Source: 66-474 sp036759545
GTDB lineage: Bacteria > Pseudomonadota > Gammaproteobacteria > Xanthomonadales > Rhodanobacteraceae
Assembly: GCA_036759545.1 (NCBI GenBank)
Contig: DAIOUL010000046.1
Location: 1-19,929, forward strand
DNA: 19,929 nucleotides
Direction of reading: 5' to 3'
The notes under the pieces were generated by a model. It saw nothing but the letters and a program-made list of their open reading frames with translations. It did no database searches and was not told where the DNA came from. Position numbers and translations under genes: made by a program. This document shows positions 7,499 to 14,463 of the stretch, in pieces. The first letter of the stretch is position 1; the number at the start of each line of letters is the position of its first letter.

Positions 7499-8026
7499 TC
7501 ATTCCGCAGGGGTGACGCTGACGCGGACCCTCAGCCGTTCGCCCGGATCGTAACCCAGGCGCGAGACATACACCTCGCCGCGGTAGCGATATTCCACATC
7601 GTACGCCGAGATGCGCCGGTGCGGCGGATAGTCGCTGACCATGCGGCAACGCGTCTGCGTGTCGGTGTAGGTGCGATCGTTGGCCGCGGAGACGCGGTTG
7701 CCGATCGCGCCACCGGCCACCGCGCCCGCAATCGTTGCCGCAGTGCGGCCATTGCCCTTGCCCACCTGATTGCCCAGCGCGCCGCCGACGATCGCGCCGA
7801 GCACGGTGCCGCCTGTGTGGTTGTTGTCGGTGGTCGTCACCTGCTCGTCGTAGCACTCCTGGTGCGGCGGGCCGGCCTGCACCACGTCATAGACAGGGTC
7901 CACCCGCAGCACATCGGCCCAACCGAAATGCGCGTTGTCGTCCGGCGGCGGCGGATAAGGCTGCGCCTGCACTGCGCCCGCGGCAGCGAGCAGCAGCGCG
8001 GCGAAAACGGGTTTGATGATGGACAT
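7499..8026 (-). CDS. Exported glycine-zipper 2TM-domain protein
   Basis: 175 residues. A signal peptide is evident: MSIIKP, then a hydrophobic Ala/Leu stretch ending AVQA, with likely cleavage after residue 21, followed by a proline-rich QPYPPPP. Residues ~72-112 form a glycine zipper (GGTVLGAIVGGALGNQVG, then AGAVAGGAIGNRV), the pattern of the 2TM/Rick_17kDa-type outer-membrane-associated family. Cys59 and Cys127 flank the zipper and could form a disulfide in the periplasm; there is no lipobox. The start at 8026 has GGAGG five bases upstream; the frame is open to 8254, but that would run across cysS upstream DNA. The exact role is unknown; relatives are tied to envelope integrity and stress. 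Confidence 0.8.
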   Translation of the reverse strand: MSIIKPVFAALLLAAAGAVQAQPYPPPPDDNAHFGWADVLRVDPVYDVVQAGPPHQECYDEQVTTTDNNHTGGTVLGAIVGGALGNQVGKGNGRTAATIAGAVAGGAIGNRVSAANDRTYTDTQTRCRMVSDYPPHRRISAYDVEYRYRGEVYVSRLGYDPGERLRVRVSVTPAE

Positions 8027-8138
8027 TGCGGCCTCCGGTCGGGCGTGAGTCTCTCGAACGGATCCCTTCGTTCGGGCGCCATTCCACCAAAGTGCGGCTG
8101 AATCTGCGCCGAAGGAAACAGCAAGCTTTACAAGTAAA
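8027..8138. promoter_or_regulatory. Divergent intergenic region, glycine-zipper gene / cysS
   Basis: 112 nt between divergent genes must hold both promoters. A 12-base palindrome TTTACAAGTAAA lies at 8128-8139, and TAAAAT at 8136-8141 resembles a -10 box for cysS, but no convincing -35 box sits at the right distance. If TAAAAT is the -10, transcription would begin after the ATG at 8139 and cysS would have to start at the GTG at 8175. Confidence 0.3.
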
Positions 8139-9566
8139 ATGCGAACTGTTCCCGCTGATTGCACGCCGCCGACCGTGACGACGCCGCTCCGCCTGCACAA
8201 CAGCCTTACCCGCCGGGTCGAGGAATTTCGACCGCTCGATCCTGAACGGGTCACCCTGTACGTGTGCGGGCCGACCGTGTACCACTACGTGCATATCGGC
8301 AATGCGCGGCCGTACGTTGTGTTCGGACTGCTGGCACGGCTGTTGCGCCGGATCTATGGTGCTGAACACGTCGTATACGCGCGCAACATCACCGACGTGG
8401 ACGATAAGATCAATGCCGCCGCGCTCGCCGCGGGCACCCCGATCGTCTCGATCACCGACCGCTACGCTGCGGCATTCCATGAAGACATGGCGAAGCTCGG
8501 CGCCGACGTGCCGGATGTCGAGCCGCGCGCGACCGCGCACATCGCCGAGATCATCGCGATGTGCGAGAAGCTGATCGCGCAGGCGCATGCCTATGCTGCG
8601 GAAGGCCACGTGTTGTTCGACGTGTCTTCCTATCCGCAATACGGGCAGCTCTCGCGGCGCTCGGTCGAGGACATGATCGCCGGTGCGCGCGTGGAAATTG
8701 CGCCTTACAAGAAAAATCCGGCCGACTTCGTGCTGTGGAAACCGTCGACGCCGGAGCTGCCCGGCTGGGAATCACCATGGGGCCGCGGGCGGCCGGGCTG
8801 GCATATCGAGTGCTCGGCCATGGCGGCCGCGCACCTGGGCGAAACCATCGACATCCACGCCGGCGGCAACGATCTGATGTTCCCGCACCACGAGAACGAA
8901 ATCGCGCAGAGCACCTGCGCGAATCACCGCGAATTCGCGCGTTACTGGCTGCACAACGGGATGCTGACTTTTTCCGGCGCGAAGATGAGCAAGTCGGTCG
9001 GCAATGTCGCGCGCCTGCACGATCTGCTGCAACGATATCCACCCGAAGCGCTGCGTTACGCTCTGCTCAGCGCGCATTATCGGCAACCGCTGGAATGGTC
9101 GGATGCGTTGATCGAACAAAGCATTGCCACGCTGGATCGGTTGTACGGCACATTGCGCGACCTGGCCGATATCGAAGCAACCGCTGCCGACGCTGACACG
9201 CCGGAGAGTTTCAGTGACACGCTAATGGATGATTTGAATACGCCGGATAGTTTGGCAGAGCTGGCTCGACTGGCGGATGAGGCGCGGCGCGCAATTTCGA
9301 TGGGAGAACGGCGCCACGCCAAAGCCGCGCTGCTTGCGAGTGGTGAGTTGCTTGGCTTACTGGCGCAGAATCCCGACGCTTGGTTCAAGCGCGGGAAGGG
9401 ACTGATGGATGCCGCACGCATAGAAGAACTAATCAACACACGCCGCTCCGCCCGCGCGGCGCGCGACTTCAAGCGCGCCGACGAAATCCGCGACCAGCTC
9501 GCCGCGATGGGCATCGCGATCGAGGACGGACCGCAGGGCACGCGGTGGAAAGTGGCGGAGCGGTAG
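8139..9566 (+). CDS. cysS: Cysteinyl-tRNA synthetase
   Basis: 475 residues from ATG 8139, or 463 if the in-frame GTG at 8175 is used; family members usually begin close to the LRLHNSLTRR segment, so the later start is quite possible. It charges tRNA-Cys in the cytoplasm and is a class I synthetase. The HIGH-type motif is HIGN at 52-55 and the KMSKS loop is at 282-286. The zinc-site residues that discriminate cysteine are all present with the family spacing: Cys43, Cys225 (GWHIECSAM), His250 and Glu254 (FPHHENE). The gene is followed after 60 nt by sufE on the same strand, both in cysteine/sulfur metabolism. That gap has a 7-bp stem (about 9576-9598) without a T tract. Confidence 0.96.
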   Translation: MRTVPADCTPPTVTTPLRLHNSLTRRVEEFRPLDPERVTLYVCGPTVYHYVHIGNARPYVVFGLLARLLRRIYGAEHVVYARNITDVDDKINAAALAAGTPIVSITDRYAAAFHEDMAKLGADVPDVEPRATAHIAEIIAMCEKLIAQAHAYAAEGHVLFDVSSYPQYGQLSRRSVEDMIAGARVEIAPYKKNPADFVLWKPSTPELPGWESPWGRGRPGWHIECSAMAAAHLGETIDIHAGGNDLMFPHHENEIAQSTCANHREFARYWLHNGMLTFSGAKMSKSVGNVARLHDLLQRYPPEALRYALLSAHYRQPLEWSDALIEQSIATLDRLYGTLRDLADIEATAADADTPESFSDTLMDDLNTPDSLAELARLADEARRAISMGERRHAKAALLASGELLGLLAQNPDAWFKRGKGLMDAARIEELINTRRSARAARDFKRADEIRDQLAAMGIAIEDGPQGTRWKVAER

Positions 9567-9626
9567 GAGCGCTCGCGGGCGCAATCGTTTCGCCCGTATT
9601 CCCGCTCGTCGCGCGATAATCCACCC

Positions 9627-10067
9627 ATGAATGACCTTGCCGTCAACACCGCAACCGGCGCGCAGCGCGAAATCATCGACGAATTCGCGTTGTTCGGCGA
9701 CTGGACCGAGCGCTATCAGTACCTGATCGATCTCGGCCGCAAGCTGCCGCCGTTCCCGCCAGAATCGATGACGGAAGCAAACAAGGTGCATGGCTGCCAG
9801 TCGCAGGTGTGGATGGCGGTCGAGGGCGATGCGAACAAGCTGCACATCCGCGCGATCAGCGACTCCGCGATTGTCTCCGGGTTGATCGCGCTGCTGCTGC
9901 GCGTGTATTCCGATCGCTCCGCGCGTGAAATCCTCGACACCGAACCCGAGTTCATCGGCGCTTTGGGACTGGCACGGCATCTTTCGCCGACGCGCTCGAA
10001 CGGATTGGCCGCGATGCTGGCGACGATCAAGGCGCACGCGCAGCGTGCGTTGGAGAACGCGAAGTGA
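9627..10067 (+). CDS. sufE: SufE-family cysteine desulfurase activator
   Basis: 146 residues. SufE accepts persulfide sulfur from the SufS desulfurase and passes it to the Fe-S scaffold. The active-site cysteine is Cys57 in VHGCQSQVW, the family signature. Also typical are FALFGDWTERYQYLIDLG near the N-terminus and the GLARHLSPTRSNGL segment before a C-terminal helix. No sufS, sufBCD or csdA is nearby, so it may act with a distant suf operon or as a CsdE-like partner. No strong Shine-Dalgarno sequence is seen before the ATG at 9627. It converges on dksA. Confidence 0.92.
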   Translation: MNDLAVNTATGAQREIIDEFALFGDWTERYQYLIDLGRKLPPFPPESMTEANKVHGCQSQVWMAVEGDANKLHIRAISDSAIVSGLIALLLRVYSDRSAREILDTEPEFIGALGLARHLSPTRSNGLAAMLATIKAHAQRALENAK

Positions 10068-10073
10068 CGCAAG

Positions 10074-10090
10074 CCGGCGCGGTGCCGGCC
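10074..10090. terminator. Short hairpin between convergent sufE and dksA
   Basis: GCCGGC (10074-10079) pairs with GCCGGC (10085-10090) over a 5-nt loop, in the 28-nt gap between the two stop codons. It lacks a T tract on either strand, so it is a weak candidate for a bidirectional terminator. Confidence 0.3.
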
Positions 10091-10095
10091 TAGGA

Positions 10096-10959
10096 TCAAT
10101 CGCCCATCTGCTTCTGCAAATGCTCGCGCCGTTCCTGCGCGTCGAGCGAAAGCGTGGCGATCGGCCGAGCCTCCAGGCGCTCCAGCCCGATTTCCTCGTC
10201 GGTTTCCTCGCAATAGCCGTAGCGGCCTTCCTCGATCCGGCGCAGCGCCTTGTCGATCTTGGAGATCAACTTGCGGTAGCGGTCGCGCGTGCGCAGTTCC
10301 AGCGAGTTCTCGGTTTCGCGCGTGGCGCGCTCGGCGTCGTCGCCCACATCGCGCACCTCTTCGCGCAGGTTCTCCATCGTTTGACGCGATTCCTCCACCA
10401 GTTGCTCGCGCCAGTCGCGCAGCTTGTTGCGGAAGTACGCGAGCTGCTTCGGGCCCATGTACTCCTCTTTCGAGGAAGGACGGTAGCCTTTCGGCAAATC
10501 GATGTTGACCGTCGCCGGCAATGCGTAACGGCCGTCTTCCTTGGTGATGCCCGGCTCGCTGCCGGGTGCGGCCACCGCGACGCCGTACGCGCTCTTGCCG
10601 TTGTTGCGCGCCGCCTTGGGCGCGGCGGCGCTGGGAGCGGGATGCGCAATAGGGTGCGGTTCCGGCCGTGCCGGTGCGGCTTTCTTGCTGACACTCGGCT
10701 TCGGCAGCGCCTTCTTGACGGCCGCCGGTTTGGCGGCCGGCTTGGGTGCGGCAGCGTGTTTGGTAGATGGTTTCGTCTTGGCCGCGGACTGCCGGGCCGG
10801 TTTGCTTGCGGCTTTTTTCGCCGGCTTCTTCGACTGCTTGATGGGAGTAGCCCTCTTGACGTGTTTCGGTTTTGCCTTGGCCGCCCTGACCACGGTCTTT
10901 GCACCACGCTTTGCAGCGCGAGGTTTCGATTTCGCCTTCGCCAGGGATTTCTTTGCCAT
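10096..10959 (-). CDS. dksA: DksA-type RNA polymerase-binding regulator with long basic N-terminus
   Basis: 287 residues, nearly twice the 151 of E. coli DksA. Residues 1 to ~130 are a low-complexity Lys/Ala/Pro tract like the tail of histone H1 or AlgP. Residues ~165-287 are the DksA core: YFRNKLRDWREQL, the coiled coil, SLELRTRDRYRKL and the globular end RLEARPIATL. In the zinc-finger region only Cys250 remains; the other three positions read Thr253, Ser271 and Ala274. At the coiled-coil tip the E. coli Asp74/Ala76 pair aligns with Glu210/Ala212. DksA with ppGpp retunes transcription in the stringent response; here it probably folds without zinc. Promoter-like boxes lie at 10995-11023. Confidence 0.88.
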   Translation of the reverse strand: MAKKSLAKAKSKPRAAKRGAKTVVRAAKAKPKHVKRATPIKQSKKPAKKAASKPARQSAAKTKPSTKHAAAPKPAAKPAAVKKALPKPSVSKKAAPARPEPHPIAHPAPSAAAPKAARNNGKSAYGVAVAAPGSEPGITKEDGRYALPATVNIDLPKGYRPSSKEEYMGPKQLAYFRNKLRDWREQLVEESRQTMENLREEVRDVGDDAERATRETENSLELRTRDRYRKLISKIDKALRRIEEGRYGYCEETDEEIGLERLEARPIATLSLDAQERREHLQKQMGD

Positions 10960-10994
10960 GTCCGTAGCATCCGAGTGAATATGGGCGGTCGAGT

Positions 10995-11023
10995 GTTATA
11001 GCCTAGACCCGACCACCCGGCAA
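10995..11023 (-). promoter_or_regulatory. Sigma70-like promoter for dksA
   Basis: Minus strand: TTGCCG (11023-11018), a 17-nt spacer, then TATAAC (11000-10995), matching 4 and 5 of 6 consensus bases. The -10 box ends 35 nt before the dksA ATG, leaving a leader of about 30 nt. It is one of the clearest promoter-like pairs in the window. No equally good pair was found for yidD on the other strand. Confidence 0.6.
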
Positions 11024-11067
11024 CCGACCGCGTAGTCTAACGCGACTCACTCGTCGAAAACATCGTC

Positions 11068-11331
11068 TTGACACGCCTGCTGCTGTTCCTGATCGCCGCG
11101 TACAAGCGGCTGCTGAGTCCGATGCTGGGCAGCCGCTGCCGTTTTCATCCCACCTGCTCGTCTTATGCGCGCGTCGCGATCGCGCGTTTCGGTCCGCTGC
11201 GCGGCACCTTTCTCGCGGTTTGGCGTATCCTTCGCTGCCAACCTCTGTGCACCGGCGGTTTCGATCCGGTGCCGGAGAAATTCGAGCTGCGCGGTTGCCG
11301 TTCGCGCGTCGACACAAGGAACGCGCAATGA
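11068..11331 (+). CDS. yidD: YidD, membrane protein insertion efficiency factor
   Basis: 87 residues. The family core is clear: an amphipathic N-terminal helix, AAYKRLLSPMLGSRCRFHPTCSSYA, then GPLRGTFLAVWRILRCQPLCTGGFDPVP. YidD assists YidC in inserting inner-membrane proteins and lies at the cytoplasmic face. In most proteobacteria it sits in the rpmH-rnpA-yidD-yidC cluster; here it stands apart, before a dihydroorotase. The start is TTG at 11068: there is no ATG or GTG upstream in frame, and the first internal ATG falls inside the conserved SPMLG motif. Its TGA overlaps the next ATG by 4 nt, implying coupled translation. Confidence 0.88.
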   Translation: MTRLLLFLIAAYKRLLSPMLGSRCRFHPTCSSYARVAIARFGPLRGTFLAVWRILRCQPLCTGGFDPVPEKFELRGCRSRVDTRNAQ

Positions 11332-12665
11332 ACGACGCATGGCTCATCAAGAACGCGGACTTGATCAACGAAGGCCGCCGGGTTCGTACGGACGTGCGCG
11401 TCCGCGACACACGCATCGACGAGATCGGCCCGGGTTTGCGGCCGTTCACCGGCGAACAGGTGCTGGACGCTTCCGGCCTCTGGCTCCTGCCGGGGATGAT
11501 TGACGATCACGTGCACTTCCGCGAACCGGGTTACACGGCCAAGGGCGATATCGCGCACGAATCGTGCGCGGCGGTGGTGGGCGGCGTCACCAGCTTCATC
11601 GACATGCCCAACACCGATCCGCCGACACTGACGCATCGATTGCTGGAAGACAAATACGCGCTGGCATCGCGCGATGCGGTCGCCAACCACGCCTTCTATT
11701 TCGGCGCCAGCAACGACAACCTGGAGGCGATCCGCGCGCTCGATCCGCGCACGGTGCCCGGCGTGAAGGTGTTCCTGTGCGAATCCACCGGCAACCTGTG
11801 CGTCAGCGATCCGCAAACGCTGGAAGGCGTGTTCCGCGATTCGCCGGTCAACGTGGTCGTGCACTGTGAAGACGACGCGATCATCCACGCCAACCTGGAT
11901 CGCGCGAAGGCGCAATACGGCGATGACATCCCGATGCGGATGCATCCGGAGATCCGCTCGCGCGAGGCGTGCTTCAAATCGACCAGGTGGGCAGTGGAAA
12001 CCGCGCGCCGACACGGCACGCGTCTGCACGTGCTGCATGTCTCGACCGCCGACGAACTGGCGCTGTTCGAACCGGGCGCCATTGCCGGCAAGAAGGTCAC
12101 CGCGGAAACCTGCGTGCACTTTCTGCGCTTCAGCGACGAGGACTACGCCGAGTACGGCGGCCGCATCAAGTGCAATCCGGCGATCAAGGCGTCCTTCGAT
12201 CGCGACGAGTTGCTGCTGGCCTTGGCCGACGGACGCATCGACGTGCTGGCCACGGATCACGCGCCCCACCTGCTGGAGGAAAAGCAGCGCCCGTACGCCC
12301 AATGCCCGTCCGGCATTCCGCTGATCCAGTACGCGCTGCAGAGCGCGCTGGAGCACGTGTTCGACGGCACGCTGAAGCTGGAGCGCGTGGTGGAAGCGGT
12401 GTCGCACGCGCCTGCGACCCTGTTCGACATCAAGGAACGCGGTTTCGTGCGCGAGGGTTACTACGCGGATCTTGTGCTGGTCGATCCCGACACTTCGTTC
12501 ACGGTGCATCGCGACGACATCGAATCTAAGTGCGGCTGGTCGCCGTTCGAAGGCCACACCTTCCGCTCCAGCATCACGGCCACTTTCGTCAACGGCCATC
12601 TCGCCGCGCGGCGCGGACGCATTCTGGATCCGAAACCGGGGATGCGGCTGGAATTCGATCGCTAG
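11328..12665 (+). CDS. pyrC: Dihydroorotase (class I-type amidohydrolase)
   Basis: 445 residues. It closes carbamoyl-aspartate to dihydroorotate in pyrimidine synthesis. Binuclear-site residues: His61 and His63 in DDHVHFREPG, Lys147 in PGVKVFL (the likely carboxylated bridge), His179 in VVHCED, His237 in LHVLHVS and Asp310 in ATDHAPH. GGVTSFIDMPNTDPPT and KCNPAIK are also typical, and GWSPFEG near 403-409 marks the type also found in Bacteroidetes and xanthomonads. The start at 11328 has AAGGA seven bases upstream and overlaps yidD (ATGA); the open frame upstream to 11220 overlies yidD and is rejected. A hydantoinase or allantoinase is possible but less likely. Its stop interlocks with that of folE2. 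Confidence 0.9.
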   Translation: MNDAWLIKNADLINEGRRVRTDVRVRDTRIDEIGPGLRPFTGEQVLDASGLWLLPGMIDDHVHFREPGYTAKGDIAHESCAAVVGGVTSFIDMPNTDPPTLTHRLLEDKYALASRDAVANHAFYFGASNDNLEAIRALDPRTVPGVKVFLCESTGNLCVSDPQTLEGVFRDSPVNVVVHCEDDAIIHANLDRAKAQYGDDIPMRMHPEIRSREACFKSTRWAVETARRHGTRLHVLHVSTADELALFEPGAIAGKKVTAETCVHFLRFSDEDYAEYGGRIKCNPAIKASFDRDELLLALADGRIDVLATDHAPHLLEEKQRPYAQCPSGIPLIQYALQSALEHVFDGTLKLERVVEAVSHAPATLFDIKERGFVREGYYADLVLVDPDTSFTVHRDDIESKCGWSPFEGHTFRSSITATFVNGHLAARRGRILDPKPGMRLEFDR

Positions 12666-13588
12666 CTCGTGAAGTTCCTGCTCGCCGTGGCCACCGCATC
12701 GTGCGGATGCAGACTTTCGTGGTGTGATGCGACGACGTGATAGCCGCCGATGCGCGGGTCGGATTCCAGCGCGGCGCGAATGCGGCGTGCGGCGTCCTCG
12801 CAGAACATCGGATTCTCGGCGTTCAATTTTGCGAAAGCCTGCTCGTCTTCGCGCTTGACCGCGGTCTGCACCGGCGTGGCCAGCGCGCGCTCGATCGCAT
12901 CGATTAGTTCCGAAACCGGCAATTCGAAACCTGCGGCGAGTTTCACGCGCACCTTCGCGGTGCTGCGCTGCGCGTGCGGCACGGCGGCCATGCCGCGTTC
13001 CGAACCTAGCCAGTCGCGCACCGCATGGTGAGTCGGCGTGGCGCGCGCGAAATCTTCCTCGAAGCGCTGCTGGTTGGCCTGCCGCGACAGCGCCAGCGAA
13101 GCCGGACAGGTCGAGGAATACGGCACCTCGCAGCCGAGTTGCACGGCGAAACGTCCTTCGATCAGCGACGCTTCCACCGTTACCGGATACGACTTCCATC
13201 CGGCATTGGCACTGACCAGCGCCGGCCGCTTCAACAAGTGCGCGTATTCGATCCGCAAGCGCACGCGCGTGGAAAGGTCCCGGTGCGAATCCAGCAGTGC
13301 GTGCAGCAGGCTGCACAGCATGGAAGGCGTCAGCGTCTGCGCCGCCAGCGTGTTTTCCAGCAGCAGGTACAGCCGCGACATGTGAATACCACGCGCTTGC
13401 TCGCCGGCGAGATCGACTTGCACGGACGCACGCGCCGGGGCTGTCAGTGTTTCACCTTGCGCATCCAAATAGCGGATCGGCAGATCGATGCCTTCCATGC
13501 CGACCCAATCCAGCGCGCCCGCATGATCGGGGTGCGCGATCGCGGCGACATCGGGCAGATCGCGCTGGGTATTGTCGCTGGAGGCCAT
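12662..13588 (-). CDS. folE2: GTP cyclohydrolase IB (FolE2)
   Basis: 308 residues. It converts GTP to 7,8-dihydroneopterin triphosphate, the first step of folate (and queuosine) precursors; the IB type works with various metals and can replace zinc-dependent FolE. Family motifs: RGIHMSRLY at 66-74, the catalytic Cys161 in PYSSTCPAS, the THH pair at 186-188, PHAQRS at 204-209 and NAENPMFCED at 256-265. The start at 13588 has AGGA six bases upstream; the frame stays open to 13645 without family resemblance. It lies 32 nt downstream of the squalene-synthase-like gene and is probably the last gene of that operon. Its TAG shares the palindrome CTAG with the pyrC stop. Confidence 0.93.
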   Translation of the reverse strand: MASSDNTQRDLPDVAAIAHPDHAGALDWVGMEGIDLPIRYLDAQGETLTAPARASVQVDLAGEQARGIHMSRLYLLLENTLAAQTLTPSMLCSLLHALLDSHRDLSTRVRLRIEYAHLLKRPALVSANAGWKSYPVTVEASLIEGRFAVQLGCEVPYSSTCPASLALSRQANQQRFEEDFARATPTHHAVRDWLGSERGMAAVPHAQRSTAKVRVKLAAGFELPVSELIDAIERALATPVQTAVKREDEQAFAKLNAENPMFCEDAARRIRAALESDPRIGGYHVVASHHESLHPHDAVATASRNFTS

Positions 13589-13620
13589 CGGTGTTCCTGC
13601 CGAAGAGTTCGAGCCCGATA

Positions 13621-14460
13621 TCAGGGCCGCTGCGCGGAATGCCAAGCGCGCGCGGCGCGCCAGGCATCCAGCAATGCCCCGAATCCGCCTGTCAGTTCCC
13701 GGATCGCGGCCAAAGGTTCATCGACGCGGGCAACGCGCCGCAGCGAACGCCCGTCCAGCCGCACCTGCAAGCCGCGGAACGGGCTCAACGGTCCGGGCAG
13801 TTTAGCGGCCGCATCCAGCTCGCGCAGTAGCGTGGCTGCCTGATCGCGCACCGCCGCGCGGCGCGCGGGACCGTCTTCGATCAAGGCTGCCTGCGGCAGA
13901 CCATGCCGTGCCAGCAACGACATCGGCAGTGGTGCGCGGCCATAGTCCACTTCCATGGGCAGATTGCGCAATGCCGCGACCACACGTTGCACGGCGGCCG
14001 AGCGCTCCGCGCGCCGCGTGTCCGCGCCCGGCCCGAACCACAGCGCGATTTCGATCCGCGCCAGCGCACCATGCAGGGAAGCGGCCTGCGCAAGCTGCGC
14101 GGAGAAATCGGCAGGCGGCGGTGTTTCCAGTTGCAGCAGCGCCGCGCGCAAGAGTTCGTTCCATTGCGTCAAAGGAATCGCACTCGCCGCAGCGTCGGCA
14201 AATAACGCCCGCGTCAGCGGATGCCGTGCCTGGCCTTCGCGTGCGCGCTGCAACTCCTCGGCCCACCATTGCAGCTTGGTGGCCGCCACGTTCGGCGCGC
14301 GGATCGCGTAGACCGCGTCCAGCCACTCCTGCCTCAGCGCTTCGAACGCGCCGTAAACGTCGCGGCGCGGATCATTGCGCAAAAAAAGCCAGGCCGGTTC
14401 GAGTTGCGGATGTGCCGCGCGGTAATCACCCAGCCAGGTTTCGAGCGCGGCATCTGCCAT
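13621..14460 (-). CDS. Squalene/phytoene-synthase-fold protein, probably non-catalytic
   Basis: 279 residues. The pattern is that of PF00494 proteins related to NDUFAF6: an all-helical sequence with NVAATKLQWWAEELQRA near 57-73 and a later segment GRAPLPMSLLARHGL near 178-192. The aspartate-rich DxxxD motifs that bind the diphosphate and magnesium in true squalene and phytoene synthases are not visible, so prenyl condensation is doubtful. No carotenoid or hopanoid genes are nearby. The mitochondrial relative NDUFAF6 helps assemble complex I, but a role here is unknown. The ATG lies 3 nt after the phosphatase stop, so it belongs to the ubiG operon. Confidence 0.72.
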   Translation of the reverse strand: MADAALETWLGDYRAAHPQLEPAWLFLRNDPRRDVYGAFEALRQEWLDAVYAIRAPNVAATKLQWWAEELQRAREGQARHPLTRALFADAAASAIPLTQWNELLRAALLQLETPPPADFSAQLAQAASLHGALARIEIALWFGPGADTRRAERSAAVQRVVAALRNLPMEVDYGRAPLPMSLLARHGLPQAALIEDGPARRAAVRDQAATLLRELDAAAKLPGPLSPFRGLQVRLDGRSLRRVARVDEPLAAIRELTGGFGALLDAWRAARAWHSAQRP

Positions 14461-14463
14461 GGC

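Noticed and set aside
7353..7856. Minus-strand 167-codon open frame spanning the glycine-zipper gene and argF' leader
   Set aside because: Its first two thirds are an out-of-frame shadow of the glycine-zipper gene; only the final 34 codons after ATG 7457 merit consideration, as a leader ORF.
11068..11073. TTGACA as a perfect -35 box
   Set aside because: It is the start codon region of yidD, and no -10-like sequence lies 16-18 nt downstream.
11163..13316. Minus-strand open frame of 717 codons
   Set aside because: It runs antisense to pyrC and part of yidD and out of frame across folE2. Its translation is rich in Arg/Ala/His/Gln without any family pattern, as expected of mirror frames in GC-rich coding DNA.
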